Source of the DNA: an uncultured Saprospiraceae bacterium
GTDB taxonomy: Bacteria > Bacteroidota > Bacteroidia > Chitinophagales > Saprospiraceae
Direction: 5' to 3'
NCBI GenBank assembly: GCA_905480595.1
Contig: CAJQQY010000063.1
Location: forward strand, 1-50,801
DNA length: 50,801 bases
The position numbers were made by a program, and so were the translations under genes. The notes under the pieces were generated by a model that was given only the letters and a program-made list of their open reading frames with translations, ran no database searches and had not been told where the DNA came from. Each line of letters begins with the position of its first letter. Within the stretch, counting starts at the first letter, position 1. Positions 33,683 through 42,905 of this stretch are shown in pieces.

Positions 33683-34693
33683 TTACGTGAAGAAAAAATA
33701 ATCTCTTCCTTTTTGCATTTGCTTTTTTTGGAAAAAATTTAGAATCTCAATTTGTCCTTCGGGAGATGCGACGGAGACAATTATTTGTGGATTTTCTAAA
33801 TCGTTTATTTTTTCAAAATGTTGAACAAGTTTATCATAAATCATTTTTCCATTTTTCTTCTCATTATTAGAGACCCAATGGAAATTAACTTTTTGTTCGA
33901 CCAATTTTTTAGCGAGTTGCTTTCCTTTTCTACCTGCTCCCCAAATTACTAGTGGGCGATTTTTATCAAAATCTAATCCTAAAAAATAAGGAAGTTTTAA
34001 ATCAAAATAATGTTGGTTCGCATAATTTGGATCAGTACGAGAAGTTCGATTAGAATAGTCGCGCCAATGGTGAATGACATTTTTCGCAGCAACTACTTTA
34101 AAATTATTTTTATAAAAACGAAAACACAAATCATAATCTTCTGGATATTGCTGAATTTCAAATGCGCCACATTTTTCCAAATCATCTCGATGGCACATCC
34201 ACGCGGGAGAAGGAATGACACATTCTTTATAAATGTCTTCGTAGTTTTTATTTTCTAAAGAAAGTGTATTGAGCCATTCTTCATATTTTTTATAGCCATC
34301 GCCTAATTGAGTTTCTGAAAAATATTTTACCAAACCTGTGGCGACATGTCCGCGTCCATTTTTTTCTAAAAGTGATTTTAGCGAAGCTAGTTTACATTTT
34401 TCCATCAAATCATCAGCGTCCATTCTAGTGATAAATTCGCCTTGACATTTTGAGTAGGCTAATTTTAAAGCAGGGATGATTCCTTTTTCTTCATTTTTAA
34501 AAACATGAATTTGTTCAGGCATTTTTTTTGAAAAAGAATTTAAAATTTCAAAACTACCATCAGTTGAATGATCGTCAATTGCAATCAATTCCCAATCAGT
34601 TTCGGTTTGAGTTTGAATACTTTCGAGACAGGCTGATAAAAAAATTTCAGCATTTCGTACGGGTAAAAGGATGGAAATTAAATTACGTTTCAC
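33683..34693 (-). CDS. Family 2 glycosyltransferase with extra C-terminal domain
   Basis: A 336-aa enzyme. Residues 1-210 or so form a GT-A domain: ISILLPVRNAEIFLSACLES, ELIAIDDHSTDGSFEI, the DxD-type FITRMDADDLM and IPSPAWMCHRDDLEKCGAF. The C-terminal part after about 235 is a Rossmann-like module (RPLVIWGAGRKGKQLAKKLV; PQIIVSVASPEGQ), also found in some sugar-modifying glycosyltransferases. It probably acts on surface polysaccharide. It stands alone rather than in a polysaccharide locus. Confidence 0.87.
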   Translation of the reverse strand: MKRNLISILLPVRNAEIFLSACLESIQTQTETDWELIAIDDHSTDGSFEILNSFSKKMPEQIHVFKNEEKGIIPALKLAYSKCQGEFITRMDADDLMEKCKLASLKSLLEKNGRGHVATGLVKYFSETQLGDGYKKYEEWLNTLSLENKNYEDIYKECVIPSPAWMCHRDDLEKCGAFEIQQYPEDYDLCFRFYKNNFKVVAAKNVIHHWRDYSNRTSRTDPNYANQHYFDLKLPYFLGLDFDKNRPLVIWGAGRKGKQLAKKLVEQKVNFHWVSNNEKKNGKMIYDKLVQHFEKINDLENPQIIVSVASPEGQIEILNFFQKKQMQKGRDYFFFT

Positions 34694-34818
34694 AAAAAAG
34701 TGTTTTAAAAAAATATAAATTCAAATTTAGCAGATAAGTCGAAATATAAGTCTGATTCTTCGCAAGTGTTAAAAGTAAATTTTATTTCAAAAAAGAAGTT
34801 TTCAACACCAAATTTTCT

Positions 34819-34848
34819 TTGGTTTAAATAGCAAAAAAAGTATCTTTG
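34819..34848 (+). promoter_or_regulatory. Promoter of atpD-atpC
   Basis: TTG (34819-34821), a 19-bp spacer and TATCTTTG (34841-34848) fit the Bacteroidota consensus, 50 bp before the atpD ATG. Confidence 0.82.
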
Positions 34849-34889
34849 CACCGATTTTGAGAACCCACTATAATTCAACCAATTTATAA

Positions 34890-36413
<1,524 letters not shown>

Positions 36414-36478
36414 TTAGAAAAATTAATAATGAAGAGTGAATCAATTGATTTGCTCTTCATTTCTAAAAATAAATAAGA

Positions 36479-36727
36479 ATGAATATTGTAGTTCTTACAC
36501 CAGATAAAGAAGTATTTAATGGCGAAATCAAATCTGTGAAAGTACCAGGTGTTGGTGGTCAATTTCAAATACTTCGAGGTCACGCCCCCCTCGTTTCGGC
36601 ACTTAATGAAGGTGAAGTGAGTATTGAAAAAGCTGATGGTCAAAAAGTGACTTTCGGAATCAATCAAGGATTTGTGGAAGTGTTGAGAAATGAAATTTCA
36701 TTGTTAGTAACAGGGGTGGCTGAATAA
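36479..36727 (+). CDS. atpC: F-type ATP synthase epsilon subunit (short form)
   Basis: An 82-aa protein comprising only the N-terminal beta-sandwich: NIVVLTPDKEVFNGEIKSVK, VPGVGGQFQILRGHAPLVSA and an FVEVLRNEISLLVTGVAE end. The C-terminal helical hairpin that inhibits ATPase in E. coli (about 139 aa) is missing, as in other Bacteroidota. It begins 65 bp after atpD and shares its transcript. Confidence 0.94.
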   Translation: MNIVVLTPDKEVFNGEIKSVKVPGVGGQFQILRGHAPLVSALNEGEVSIEKADGQKVTFGINQGFVEVLRNEISLLVTGVAE

Positions 36728-36748
36728 AAATTAAGTCATCTTGTAAGC

Positions 36749-36780
36749 AAAAGGGATGAGCAGTAATGCTTATCCCTTTT
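36749..36780 (+). terminator. Intrinsic terminator of atpDC
   Basis: AAAAGGGAT (36749-36757) pairs with ATCCCTTTT (36772-36780), with an inner GAGCA/TGCTT extension, followed by C and five T residues. Confidence 0.85.
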
Positions 36781-36783
36781 CTT

Positions 36784-37011
36784 TTTGGAGTAGGTTAGGT
36801 TTTCATTTTTGAAATTCAACAAAGGTATGCTCCTCCCCTTCTAGTTCTTCTTTAATTATCTAAAAGGTTTCTTCTAAAACTTTTTAGCGTTTTTTTATCC
36901 TTAAGTAAAAGAACTAATTTAGTTGAATTGACACCAAACGCTTTTACACCCTGTTTTACTGACTTTAACTCTAACATACTTTTGACTTGAATCAATTAAA
37001 TAAAAAATAAC
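36784..37011. other. Intergenic region after atpC
   Basis: AT-rich spacer between the atpC terminator and the duplicated pepP end. I see no ORF, promoter consensus or convincing hairpin in it. Confidence 0.45.
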
Positions 37012-37210
37012 CTAACACATCCCATTCATCCATACCTTCTCCTTCCTATTCAAAAATCGACTCAACTTCGCCAAAACCTCCTTATGATATACCTCCAACC
37101 ACTTCACCTCCCGCTTCGTCAAAATCGGATAATCAATCAAGTTTTATCAATCGGAAATAACGTAACAAATTGAAACTTTAAAAATTGACGATAGATAGTT
37201 TTAGCCCGAG
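37012..37210 (-). pseudogene. Frameshifted duplicate of the aminopeptidase P 3' end
   Basis: On the minus strand the first part (to 37143) reads YRQFLKFQFVTLFPIDK, against YGQFLKFDSVTLFPIDK in the intact pepP. After a one-base deletion near 37141 the second part (37140-37012) reads LIDYPILTKREVKWLEVYHK and on to a TAG stop, again colinear with the pepP C-terminus. My hand count is 44 of 59 identical residues. The remnant starts within about 12 bp of the stop of the gene at 37222 and lacks the rest of the enzyme, so it is a non-functional tail. Confidence 0.9.
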
Positions 37211-37221
37211 TTAGGAAAAAG

Positions 37222-38073
37222 TCACTCTAATCTTTCCAATAATGTAACATCATTCTCATCTTTAACTTCCTGTTTTTCTATCCATTTTTTAGCCAATGGA
37301 AGGTTGCCTTCTCGCAATACAGTTAAAGCACAGAGTTTCAGAGCAGCATCTGTTATTTTTTTTGACATTTGACCTTTTTGGAGAGATGATACATTTTTTA
37401 ATTTAGCATACTCACTCAGTATGGTCGAGTCGGGATAATTTGAATAATAATAATTTAAAATTAATTCGAGAGAATCACCTTGCTCGTAAGTTCCCCAAAC
37501 GATCAAATCGACTTGACAGCTTTTTGCAATTTTTGGAACTTCATCGATAGTCAAATTTTTAATAGATGCTCCAACCTTAGCATTAATGGAAAGTTGATTT
37601 CTGTTTGCCAAATTATTAATCTCATTGCAAAGAAGTAGTTGCGGATTTTTTTCTACTCCGCCGAGATTGGAGAAAGGGATAACCAATATTTTAGTATTGA
37701 TTTCATTGGCAAATATTGGACAATCCAAAGAAGAACTTTTAAAATTCCACCAAATCAAACTTAGCAAAACCAAAAGCAAAAAATAAACTAATGGCTTCCA
37801 AATCTTTCGATTAGAATTTTTCTCAGGAATTTGGATATCACCAACTTTAGCAAAAGTTAAAAGCTTATCATTGATTTGATTTTTTTTAATTTGAATCTGA
37901 TTATGATCTAATTTGCCCTTGAGTTCTGCATCTCTTATTTCATTATATTCTGATTCCAAAATGGTAAGCGATTCAGCTTCAGGAAAATGCTCTTTAAGAA
38001 ACTTAAAAACATCAGATGTTTTATTTTTAACTATAAAGGATCGGACTTTTTGATAAATATTTTCTTGATTCAT
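37222..38073 (-). CDS. EAD11-like / TM / TolB-like protein
   Basis: A 283-aa protein. Residues 1-76 resemble effector-associated domain 11: a short helix, then LTILESEYNEIRDAELKGKL and an IKKNQINDKLLTFAK end, close to the R/K-x-G-x-[IL]-N-x-I-N-x-[AK]-LL pattern recalled for EAD11. A basic stretch and one transmembrane helix follow (about 93-110). Residues 127-210 (TKILVIPFSNLGG, CQVDLIVWGTYEQGDSLEL) resemble the TolB-N/FlgO-like beta-alpha fold of some adenylate-cyclase-associated proteins. EADs occur in predicted conflict and signalling systems of multicellular bacteria. It sits between pepP and the duplicated pepP tail on the same strand. Confidence 0.72.
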   Translation of the reverse strand: MNQENIYQKVRSFIVKNKTSDVFKFLKEHFPEAESLTILESEYNEIRDAELKGKLDHNQIQIKKNQINDKLLTFAKVGDIQIPEKNSNRKIWKPLVYFLLLVLLSLIWWNFKSSSLDCPIFANEINTKILVIPFSNLGGVEKNPQLLLCNEINNLANRNQLSINAKVGASIKNLTIDEVPKIAKSCQVDLIVWGTYEQGDSLELILNYYYSNYPDSTILSEYAKLKNVSSLQKGQMSKKITDAALKLCALTVLREGNLPLAKKWIEKQEVKDENDVTLLERLE

Positions 38074-38217
38074 ATTTTTTTCTAACTATCTAATTAGACT
38101 TGAGACAAAAATGAAAGGAATACAACACAATCCGCTCGCCCAAATCCTCACGGCTCGTGTGTAGCTTTTCAAAAAGCTTAGGTTCCGACACTAAAAAAAT
38201 TAAATATAATTCTCATC

Positions 38218-39993
38218 CTAACACTTCTCCTTCATCCAAGCTTTCTCCTTCTTATTCAAAAACGGACTCAATTTTCCAAAAACCTCTTTATGATAATTCT
38301 CCAACCACTTCACCTCCAGCTTCGTCAACATCGGGTAATCAACCAATTTTTTGTCAATCGGAAATAATGTAACTGAATCAAATTTCAAAAATTGACCATA
38401 CTCAGTCTTCTCCGCTTCTACCGCTAAAATCAAATTCTCAATTCGAATTCCATATTCACCAGTTTTATAAAAGCCAGGTTCATTCGAAGTCAACATTCCA
38501 GCTTCAAGAACCGTCGCCGCTTTGGCAGTAATACCTGAACCGATCGACTGTGGCCCTTCATGTACATTTAGAAAAAAACCAACGCCATGACCAGTACCAT
38601 GTCCATAATTCAAACCATCTTGCCACAAGTGTTGTCTCGCTAAAATTTCAACTTGATTACCACGAGTTCCTTTTGGAAACTTCAATTCTGCCAAACCAAT
38701 ATGACCTTTTAAAACAGAAGTAAAATTCCGTTTTTGTTCTTTAGTCGGTTTTCCAAGGGCAACTGTTCGAGTAATATCAGTCGTTCCATCTTCATATTGT
38801 CCACCAGAATCCAAAAGTAGAATTCCTTCATTTTTAATTGTCGCACAACTACCCTCTTCAGGTCGATAATGAACAATCGCACCATTGCCTTTATAGCCAA
38901 CAATGGCATCAAAACTTTCGCCATGATACTCACCTTGCTCTGCTCGAAAACCACTTAGCTTTTTAGCGACCTCAACTTCAGTTACTGTTCCTGTTTCCAG
39001 AGTTTTTTCCAACCACATAAATAGACGAGTCAACGCAACACCATCTTTAATCATCGCATTTTTGATATGCTTAACTTCTGTTTTATTTTTTAATGCTTTT
39101 AAATGTGTTGAAATGGTCTTACCGTGAATCACTTGTTTTTTAGAAATAGCATTGTACAATTTCATATTTGTAGTCGAAGGATCAACTAGAATATTTTTAG
39201 ACTTGTTCAGTTTTTTAAAAAAATTGAAAATATCATCGTACTTTTTTAAAATGATTCCATCTCGCTGAAACTCTTTTCGCAATCGCATTGGTACCTTTTT
39301 TTTATCAATAAAAAGGTAGGCGTATCTCAAACCAATAACTGCATAAGCAATACTCACAGGATTACATTCTACATCCGACGAGCGAATATTAAAAATCCAA
39401 GCAATGTCATCAAGCGTCGAAACAAAATGATAATCAGCATCTTGAGATTTCATTTCTGCTCGAATCGTTTCGAGTTTTTTCGCTCGACTTTTCCCAGCGT
39501 ATTTTACTTTATGTTCAAATATTTCATTGGTTGGAAGAGCAGGGCGATTCTCCCAAGCTTCCGTCAATAAATCTTTGGAATAGTCGAGTTTGATATTTTT
39601 CTCCTTAAATAATTTTTCCAATTGTTGGATTTGTCCTACGGAAAAAAGCATTCCGTCACAACCCACTTTGCCACCACTTTCGACATTTTCCAAAATCCAA
39701 GCAATGTATTCAGAAGTATGAGCGACTTTGAGTTTATGCATTTTCATTTTCGTTCCCTTCAATTCTTTTGCTGCCTGAATAAAATACCGAGAGTCAGTCC
39801 ATAGCCCTGCATGATCGTTCGTCACGACCACATTCCCAGCCGAGCCAGTAAATCCAGAAATCCATTTTCGAGCTTTCCAATGATCAGCAGCATACTCACT
39901 TTGATGTGGATCGCTTCCAGGAATAATGTAAGCATCGAATTTATATTTATTCATTTGTTGACGGAGGGCAGAAATATTATTGTTTACAGACAT
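38218..39993 (-). CDS. pepP: Xaa-Pro aminopeptidase P (M24 family)
   Basis: A 591-aa three-domain aminopeptidase P of the eukaryote-like long type (two creatinase N-like domains, then the M24 pita-bread domain). The N-terminus has IPGSDPHQSEYAADHWKARK and WTDSRYFIQAAKEL. The metal-binding motifs are LLLDSGGQYEDGTTDITRTV, HGTGHGVGFFLNVHEGP and SNEPGFYKTGEYGIRIEN. It releases N-terminal residues before proline. It is intact and ends with KEKAWMKEKC; its last 66 codons or so are duplicated 1.2 kb downstream. Confidence 0.94.
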   Translation of the reverse strand: MSVNNNISALRQQMNKYKFDAYIIPGSDPHQSEYAADHWKARKWISGFTGSAGNVVVTNDHAGLWTDSRYFIQAAKELKGTKMKMHKLKVAHTSEYIAWILENVESGGKVGCDGMLFSVGQIQQLEKLFKEKNIKLDYSKDLLTEAWENRPALPTNEIFEHKVKYAGKSRAKKLETIRAEMKSQDADYHFVSTLDDIAWIFNIRSSDVECNPVSIAYAVIGLRYAYLFIDKKKVPMRLRKEFQRDGIILKKYDDIFNFFKKLNKSKNILVDPSTTNMKLYNAISKKQVIHGKTISTHLKALKNKTEVKHIKNAMIKDGVALTRLFMWLEKTLETGTVTEVEVAKKLSGFRAEQGEYHGESFDAIVGYKGNGAIVHYRPEEGSCATIKNEGILLLDSGGQYEDGTTDITRTVALGKPTKEQKRNFTSVLKGHIGLAELKFPKGTRGNQVEILARQHLWQDGLNYGHGTGHGVGFFLNVHEGPQSIGSGITAKAATVLEAGMLTSNEPGFYKTGEYGIRIENLILAVEAEKTEYGQFLKFDSVTLFPIDKKLVDYPMLTKLEVKWLENYHKEVFGKLSPFLNKKEKAWMKEKC

Positions 39994-40008
39994 CTTTATT
40001 TTTTATAA

Positions 40009-40415
40009 TTTAAAAAGGATTATTGTCACAATAATTTGAGTTTCGATAAAGTGACCATTGCAAATTTGGCAAAACTATTTGAGAAAACGGCAAAGATGAT
40101 TGGTGAAATAAAGTAAAGGAAATAGTTAATACCTAATTACAAATATAATTTTTTACAATAAAACAAAAACCAATATTTAAGTTTGGCAAGATTTTTGGTA
40201 AAAGTCGTGCCAAAATGGAACATATTAAATAGAATTCCGTTATATTTAATTCAGGTTTAAACGATTACATAAAAAAAGAGAATCTTTCTCTGTCACTTTT
40301 GTAAGCTGAAACTAACCAATTTTGATAATACAAACCCCGTAATTAATAACTCTATCACTAAAAATTTTATTATCGAACACTATATTTACTCATTAGAGAA
40401 AACATTGTAATCCCT
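40009..40415. other. 407-bp intergenic region before rpoN
   Basis: AT-rich spacer between divergent pepP and rpoN. It holds TGGCAAGATTTTTGG at 40184-40198, which resembles a -24/-12 sigma-54 promoter but has G for C in the -12 element, and a TTTGGCA...TGCCAAA inverted repeat around it. No ORF and no clear TAnnTTTG element were seen. Confidence 0.4.
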
Positions 40416-41939
40416 ATGTTAAGACAAAATTTAAGTCAACGTTTACTCCAAAAGTTATCTCCTCAACAAATTCAATTGATGAAATTGTTGCAGATTCCGA
40501 CGGCTACTTTGGAGCAAAGAATTAAAGAAGAATTAGAAGCGAATCCAGTTCTTGAAGAAGGCGAGGACAGAGATGAGCAACTAGAAATGGCCAAGAAGAA
40601 CGATGAAGAGGAAAAAGATGTAAAAGAAGGCGATGAAGAAATTGAAAGAGATGACGAGTTTGAATTGGATGATTATTTGACAGAATATTTTGAAGACGAT
40701 CCTTCAAGTTATAAACTGAAAGCAAATAATTTTTCTGCAGACGAAGAAGACAAAACGATTCCTATTCCTGTAGAAGATACTTTTCATGAATATTTAGAGC
40801 AACAATTAGGTATGCTCGAATGGAAAGATGATCGAGAATTTTTGATTGCAAAACAAATTATTGGAAGTATTGATGATGATGGATATTTACGAAGAGAGCC
40901 GGAAGCGATTATTGATGATTTGATTTTTTCTCAAAATATAAATACAAATGAAGATGAGATCGTTTGTATTTTGAAAAAAATTCAAAAGTTTGATCCTCCA
41001 GGGATTGGATCAAGAGACTTACAAGAATGTTTATTGTTGCAATTACAACATCGGGATAAGACAGAGACGAATTTGACTTATGAAGAAAAAGCTCCTTTGC
41101 GATTAGCGACTCGAATTATTGAAGATTACTTTAATGAGTTTTCAAAAAAACATTATCAGAAATTACAGAGATATTTAACGATTTCAGAAAAGCAATTGAA
41201 GTATGCTGTTGATGAAATTTTAAGATTAAATCCAAAACCTGCAAGCGGATACAGAACGAATAGTTCAAGAGGTGTACATTATATTGTACCTGATTTTATT
41301 ATCGTTAATCGAGAAGGAGAGTTGGATTTGACTTTGAATTCAAGAAATGCTCCAGATCTCCGAATCAATGAGCATTATAAAGAAATGCTTACTTCTTATA
41401 AAGATAATCGAGCAGGAAAGAAACGAGCGGACAAGAAGCAGAAAGAGGCAGTTATGTTTATTAAGCAAAAAATTGATTCTGCAAAATGGTTTATTGATGC
41501 AATTCGTCAACGTCAACAAACAATGTACAAGACAATGTATTCGATCATGCAATATCAATATGATTTCTTTTTGACAGGAGATCAAAAGAAATTGCGACCA
41601 ATGATTTTGAAGGATATTGCAGATATTACTGGTTTGGATATTTCGACAGTTTCGAGGGTTGCCAATAGTAAGTTTGTACAAACTGAATTTGGGACGAAAA
41701 GATTGAAAGATTTCTTTTCGGAGTCACTTCAAACGAGCACAGGAGAAGAAGTTTCAACTTTGGAGGTGAAAAAGATTTTGACCGATATCATCGAAGAAGA
41801 GCATAAGCGCAAACCTTATTCTGATGAGAAATTGAAAAATTTGCTCCAAGAGAAAGGATACAATATTGCACGAAGAACTGTAGCTAAATATCGAGAGCAA
41901 TTAAATATTCCAGTTGCAAGATTAAGAAAGCAATTATAA
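40416..41939 (+). CDS. rpoN: RNA polymerase sigma-54 factor
   Basis: A 507-aa RpoN. Region I has the glutamine/leucine-rich LSQRLLQKLSPQQIQLMKLL; region II is a long acidic stretch (about 50-100). The core-binding and DNA-binding domains follow, with MILKDIADITGLDISTVSRV as helix-turn-helix and ARRTVAKYREQLNIP near the C-terminus as the RpoN box. It needs enhancer-binding activator ATPases, none of which are encoded here. It ends at a terminator that begins the hairpin array. Confidence 0.96.
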   Translation: MLRQNLSQRLLQKLSPQQIQLMKLLQIPTATLEQRIKEELEANPVLEEGEDRDEQLEMAKKNDEEEKDVKEGDEEIERDDEFELDDYLTEYFEDDPSSYKLKANNFSADEEDKTIPIPVEDTFHEYLEQQLGMLEWKDDREFLIAKQIIGSIDDDGYLRREPEAIIDDLIFSQNINTNEDEIVCILKKIQKFDPPGIGSRDLQECLLLQLQHRDKTETNLTYEEKAPLRLATRIIEDYFNEFSKKHYQKLQRYLTISEKQLKYAVDEILRLNPKPASGYRTNSSRGVHYIVPDFIIVNREGELDLTLNSRNAPDLRINEHYKEMLTSYKDNRAGKKRADKKQKEAVMFIKQKIDSAKWFIDAIRQRQQTMYKTMYSIMQYQYDFFLTGDQKKLRPMILKDIADITGLDISTVSRVANSKFVQTEFGTKRLKDFFSESLQTSTGEEVSTLEVKKILTDIIEEEHKRKPYSDEKLKNLLQEKGYNIARRTVAKYREQLNIPVARLRKQL

Positions 41940-41959
41940 AAATTTACTTTTTAAAAAAT

Positions 41960-41999
41960 AAAAAACGGGTGATCTTCGAGAGAAGGTTGCCCGTTTTTT
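41960..41999 (+). terminator. Intrinsic terminator of rpoN
   Basis: AAAAAACGGG (41960-41969) pairs with CCCGTTTTTT (41990-41999), with further pairs inward including G-U. The T-run lies directly after the stem, 20 bp after the rpoN stop. Confidence 0.85.
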
Positions 42000-42006
42000 A
42001 TTACAC

Positions 42007-42114
42007 GTGGTGGTCTGCTTTAGCTGACCTGAAAAAAGGAGTCAACGATTTTTTCTTCAAATTCCAAAACTCTCCAGGCTAATTTTTTTTAGGCCAGCTA
42101 AAGCAGACCACCAC
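42007..42114. repeat. Inverted repeat pair with 20-bp perfect arms (GGTCTGCTTTAG element)
   Basis: GTGGTGGTCTGCTTTAGCTG (42007-42026) is exactly complementary to 42095-42114. The stem continues imperfectly inward (ACCTGAAAAAAGG against a CCTAAAAAAAATT-like arm), enclosing about 40 bases. Bases 42012-42036 recur at 29220-29244 with one mismatch. Confidence 0.8.
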
Positions 42115-42147
42115 CTATTTTCCTAAATTTTTAGGGGGACAAATGTT

Positions 42148-42193
42148 AAAAACAAATTTATCTACGAAAAAAATCGTAGATAAATTTGTTTTT
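42148..42193. repeat. Perfect 20-bp hairpin I
   Basis: AAAAACAAATTTATCTACGA (42148-42167) pairs exactly with 42174-42193, loop of six A. It shares the unit TCTACGA/TCGTAGA with the next hairpin. Confidence 0.85.
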
Positions 42194-42238
42194 ACGAATA
42201 ACTTCGTAGATATTTGCTTCTACGAAGTTATTCGTAAA
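42191..42238. repeat. Perfect 20-bp hairpin II, overlapping hairpin I
   Basis: TTTACGAATAACTTCGTAGA (42191-42210) pairs exactly with 42219-42238, loop TATTTGCT. Its left arm overlaps hairpin I by three bases, so the two structures abut. Confidence 0.85.
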
Positions 42239-42256
42239 TTTATTGAGCAAGTAATC

Positions 42257-42283
42257 ATGCGCTCTTGAGCAGGCGCATTTTTT
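42257..42283 (+). terminator. Short GC hairpin with T-run
   Basis: ATGCGC (42257-42262) pairs with GCGCAT (42273-42278), followed by T residues. It is terminator-like but short; fourth element of the array. Confidence 0.5.
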
Positions 42284-42298
42284 ACAACTGTCAGAGAA

Positions 42299-42331
42299 AC
42301 TTCCGAGGTGACGACTTCGGAAGTCATTTTT
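42299..42331 (+). terminator. Hairpin with T-run upstream of blaI
   Basis: ACTTCCGA (42299-42306) pairs with TCGGAAGT (42317-42324), followed by CATTTTT. It lies 110 bp before blaI and ends the hairpin array. Confidence 0.6.
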
Positions 42332-42441
42332 GAATTTTAGAAAAGAATTGAAAGTTTGATTGATGATTCGTTTTTACAAACAACTTTTTATCAACTTCAA
42401 AGTCTTTCTAAAAAACACAAGACTAAATTAAACATTTTATT

Positions 42442-42840
42442 ATGTCAAAAATAAATATCAAACCTACCGAGGCGGAATTAGAAATTTTACAAATCCTTTG
42501 GCAGCATGGCGAGTCGACTGTTCGAAACGTCAATGAGTTGTTGAATGAAAAACGCAATGCAAACTTGAAAGAAATCGGTTACACAACGACCTTAAAATTA
42601 ATGCAACTCATGCATGAAAAAGGTTTGGCGAATCGTAATGAGGAAAGTCGAACGCATATTTATTCGGCAAAAGTGAAGGAAGGAGAAATGCAAAAAGCAC
42701 TCTTAGAAAAATTTGTAGATAAAACATTTCGAGGTTCTGCGATGAAAATGGTGATGCAAGCTTTGGGTAACCACGAAACTTCAAAAGAAGAATTAGATGA
42801 AATCAAAGCGTTGATTTCTAAAATTGAAAATAAAAAATAG
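42442..42840 (+). CDS. BlaI/MecI-family transcriptional repressor
   Basis: A 132-aa winged-helix repressor: PTEAELEILQILWQHGESTV, RNVNELLNEKRNANLKEIGY, TTTLKLMQLMHEKGLANR as recognition helix, then RTHIYSAKVKEGEMQKALLE and a C-terminal dimerisation part. It pairs with the M56 gene 65 bp downstream, as in BlaI-BlaR1, but no beta-lactamase gene is near. In Bacteroidota such pairs are widespread, and their targets are mostly unknown. The strand and spacing suggest one operon. Confidence 0.92.
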   Translation: MSKINIKPTEAELEILQILWQHGESTVRNVNELLNEKRNANLKEIGYTTTLKLMQLMHEKGLANRNEESRTHIYSAKVKEGEMQKALLEKFVDKTFRGSAMKMVMQALGNHETSKEELDEIKALISKIENKK

Positions 42841-42852
42841 GAGTCAGATATC

Positions 42853-42877
42853 AGGCTGGTGGCTAAGCTTCCAGCCT
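42853..42877. repeat. GC-rich hairpin between blaI and the M56 gene
   Basis: AGGCTGG (42853-42859) pairs with CCAGCCT (42871-42877), followed by a pyrimidine-rich CACCCCTGCCCCCTC stretch. The base composition differs sharply from the AT-rich surroundings. Confidence 0.5.
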
Positions 42878-42905
42878 CACCCCTGCCCCCTCAAAAAAAT
42901 CAAGC

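Noticed and set aside
37222-38073. EAD-like gene considered as part of a complete defence operon
   Set aside because: No ATPase, nuclease or effector gene is adjacent; only the single gene and the pepP remnant are present.
42148-42238. Repeated TCTACGA units considered as a CRISPR-like array
   Set aside because: The repeats are the arms of two hairpins, not regularly spaced direct repeats with unique spacers, and no cas gene is near.
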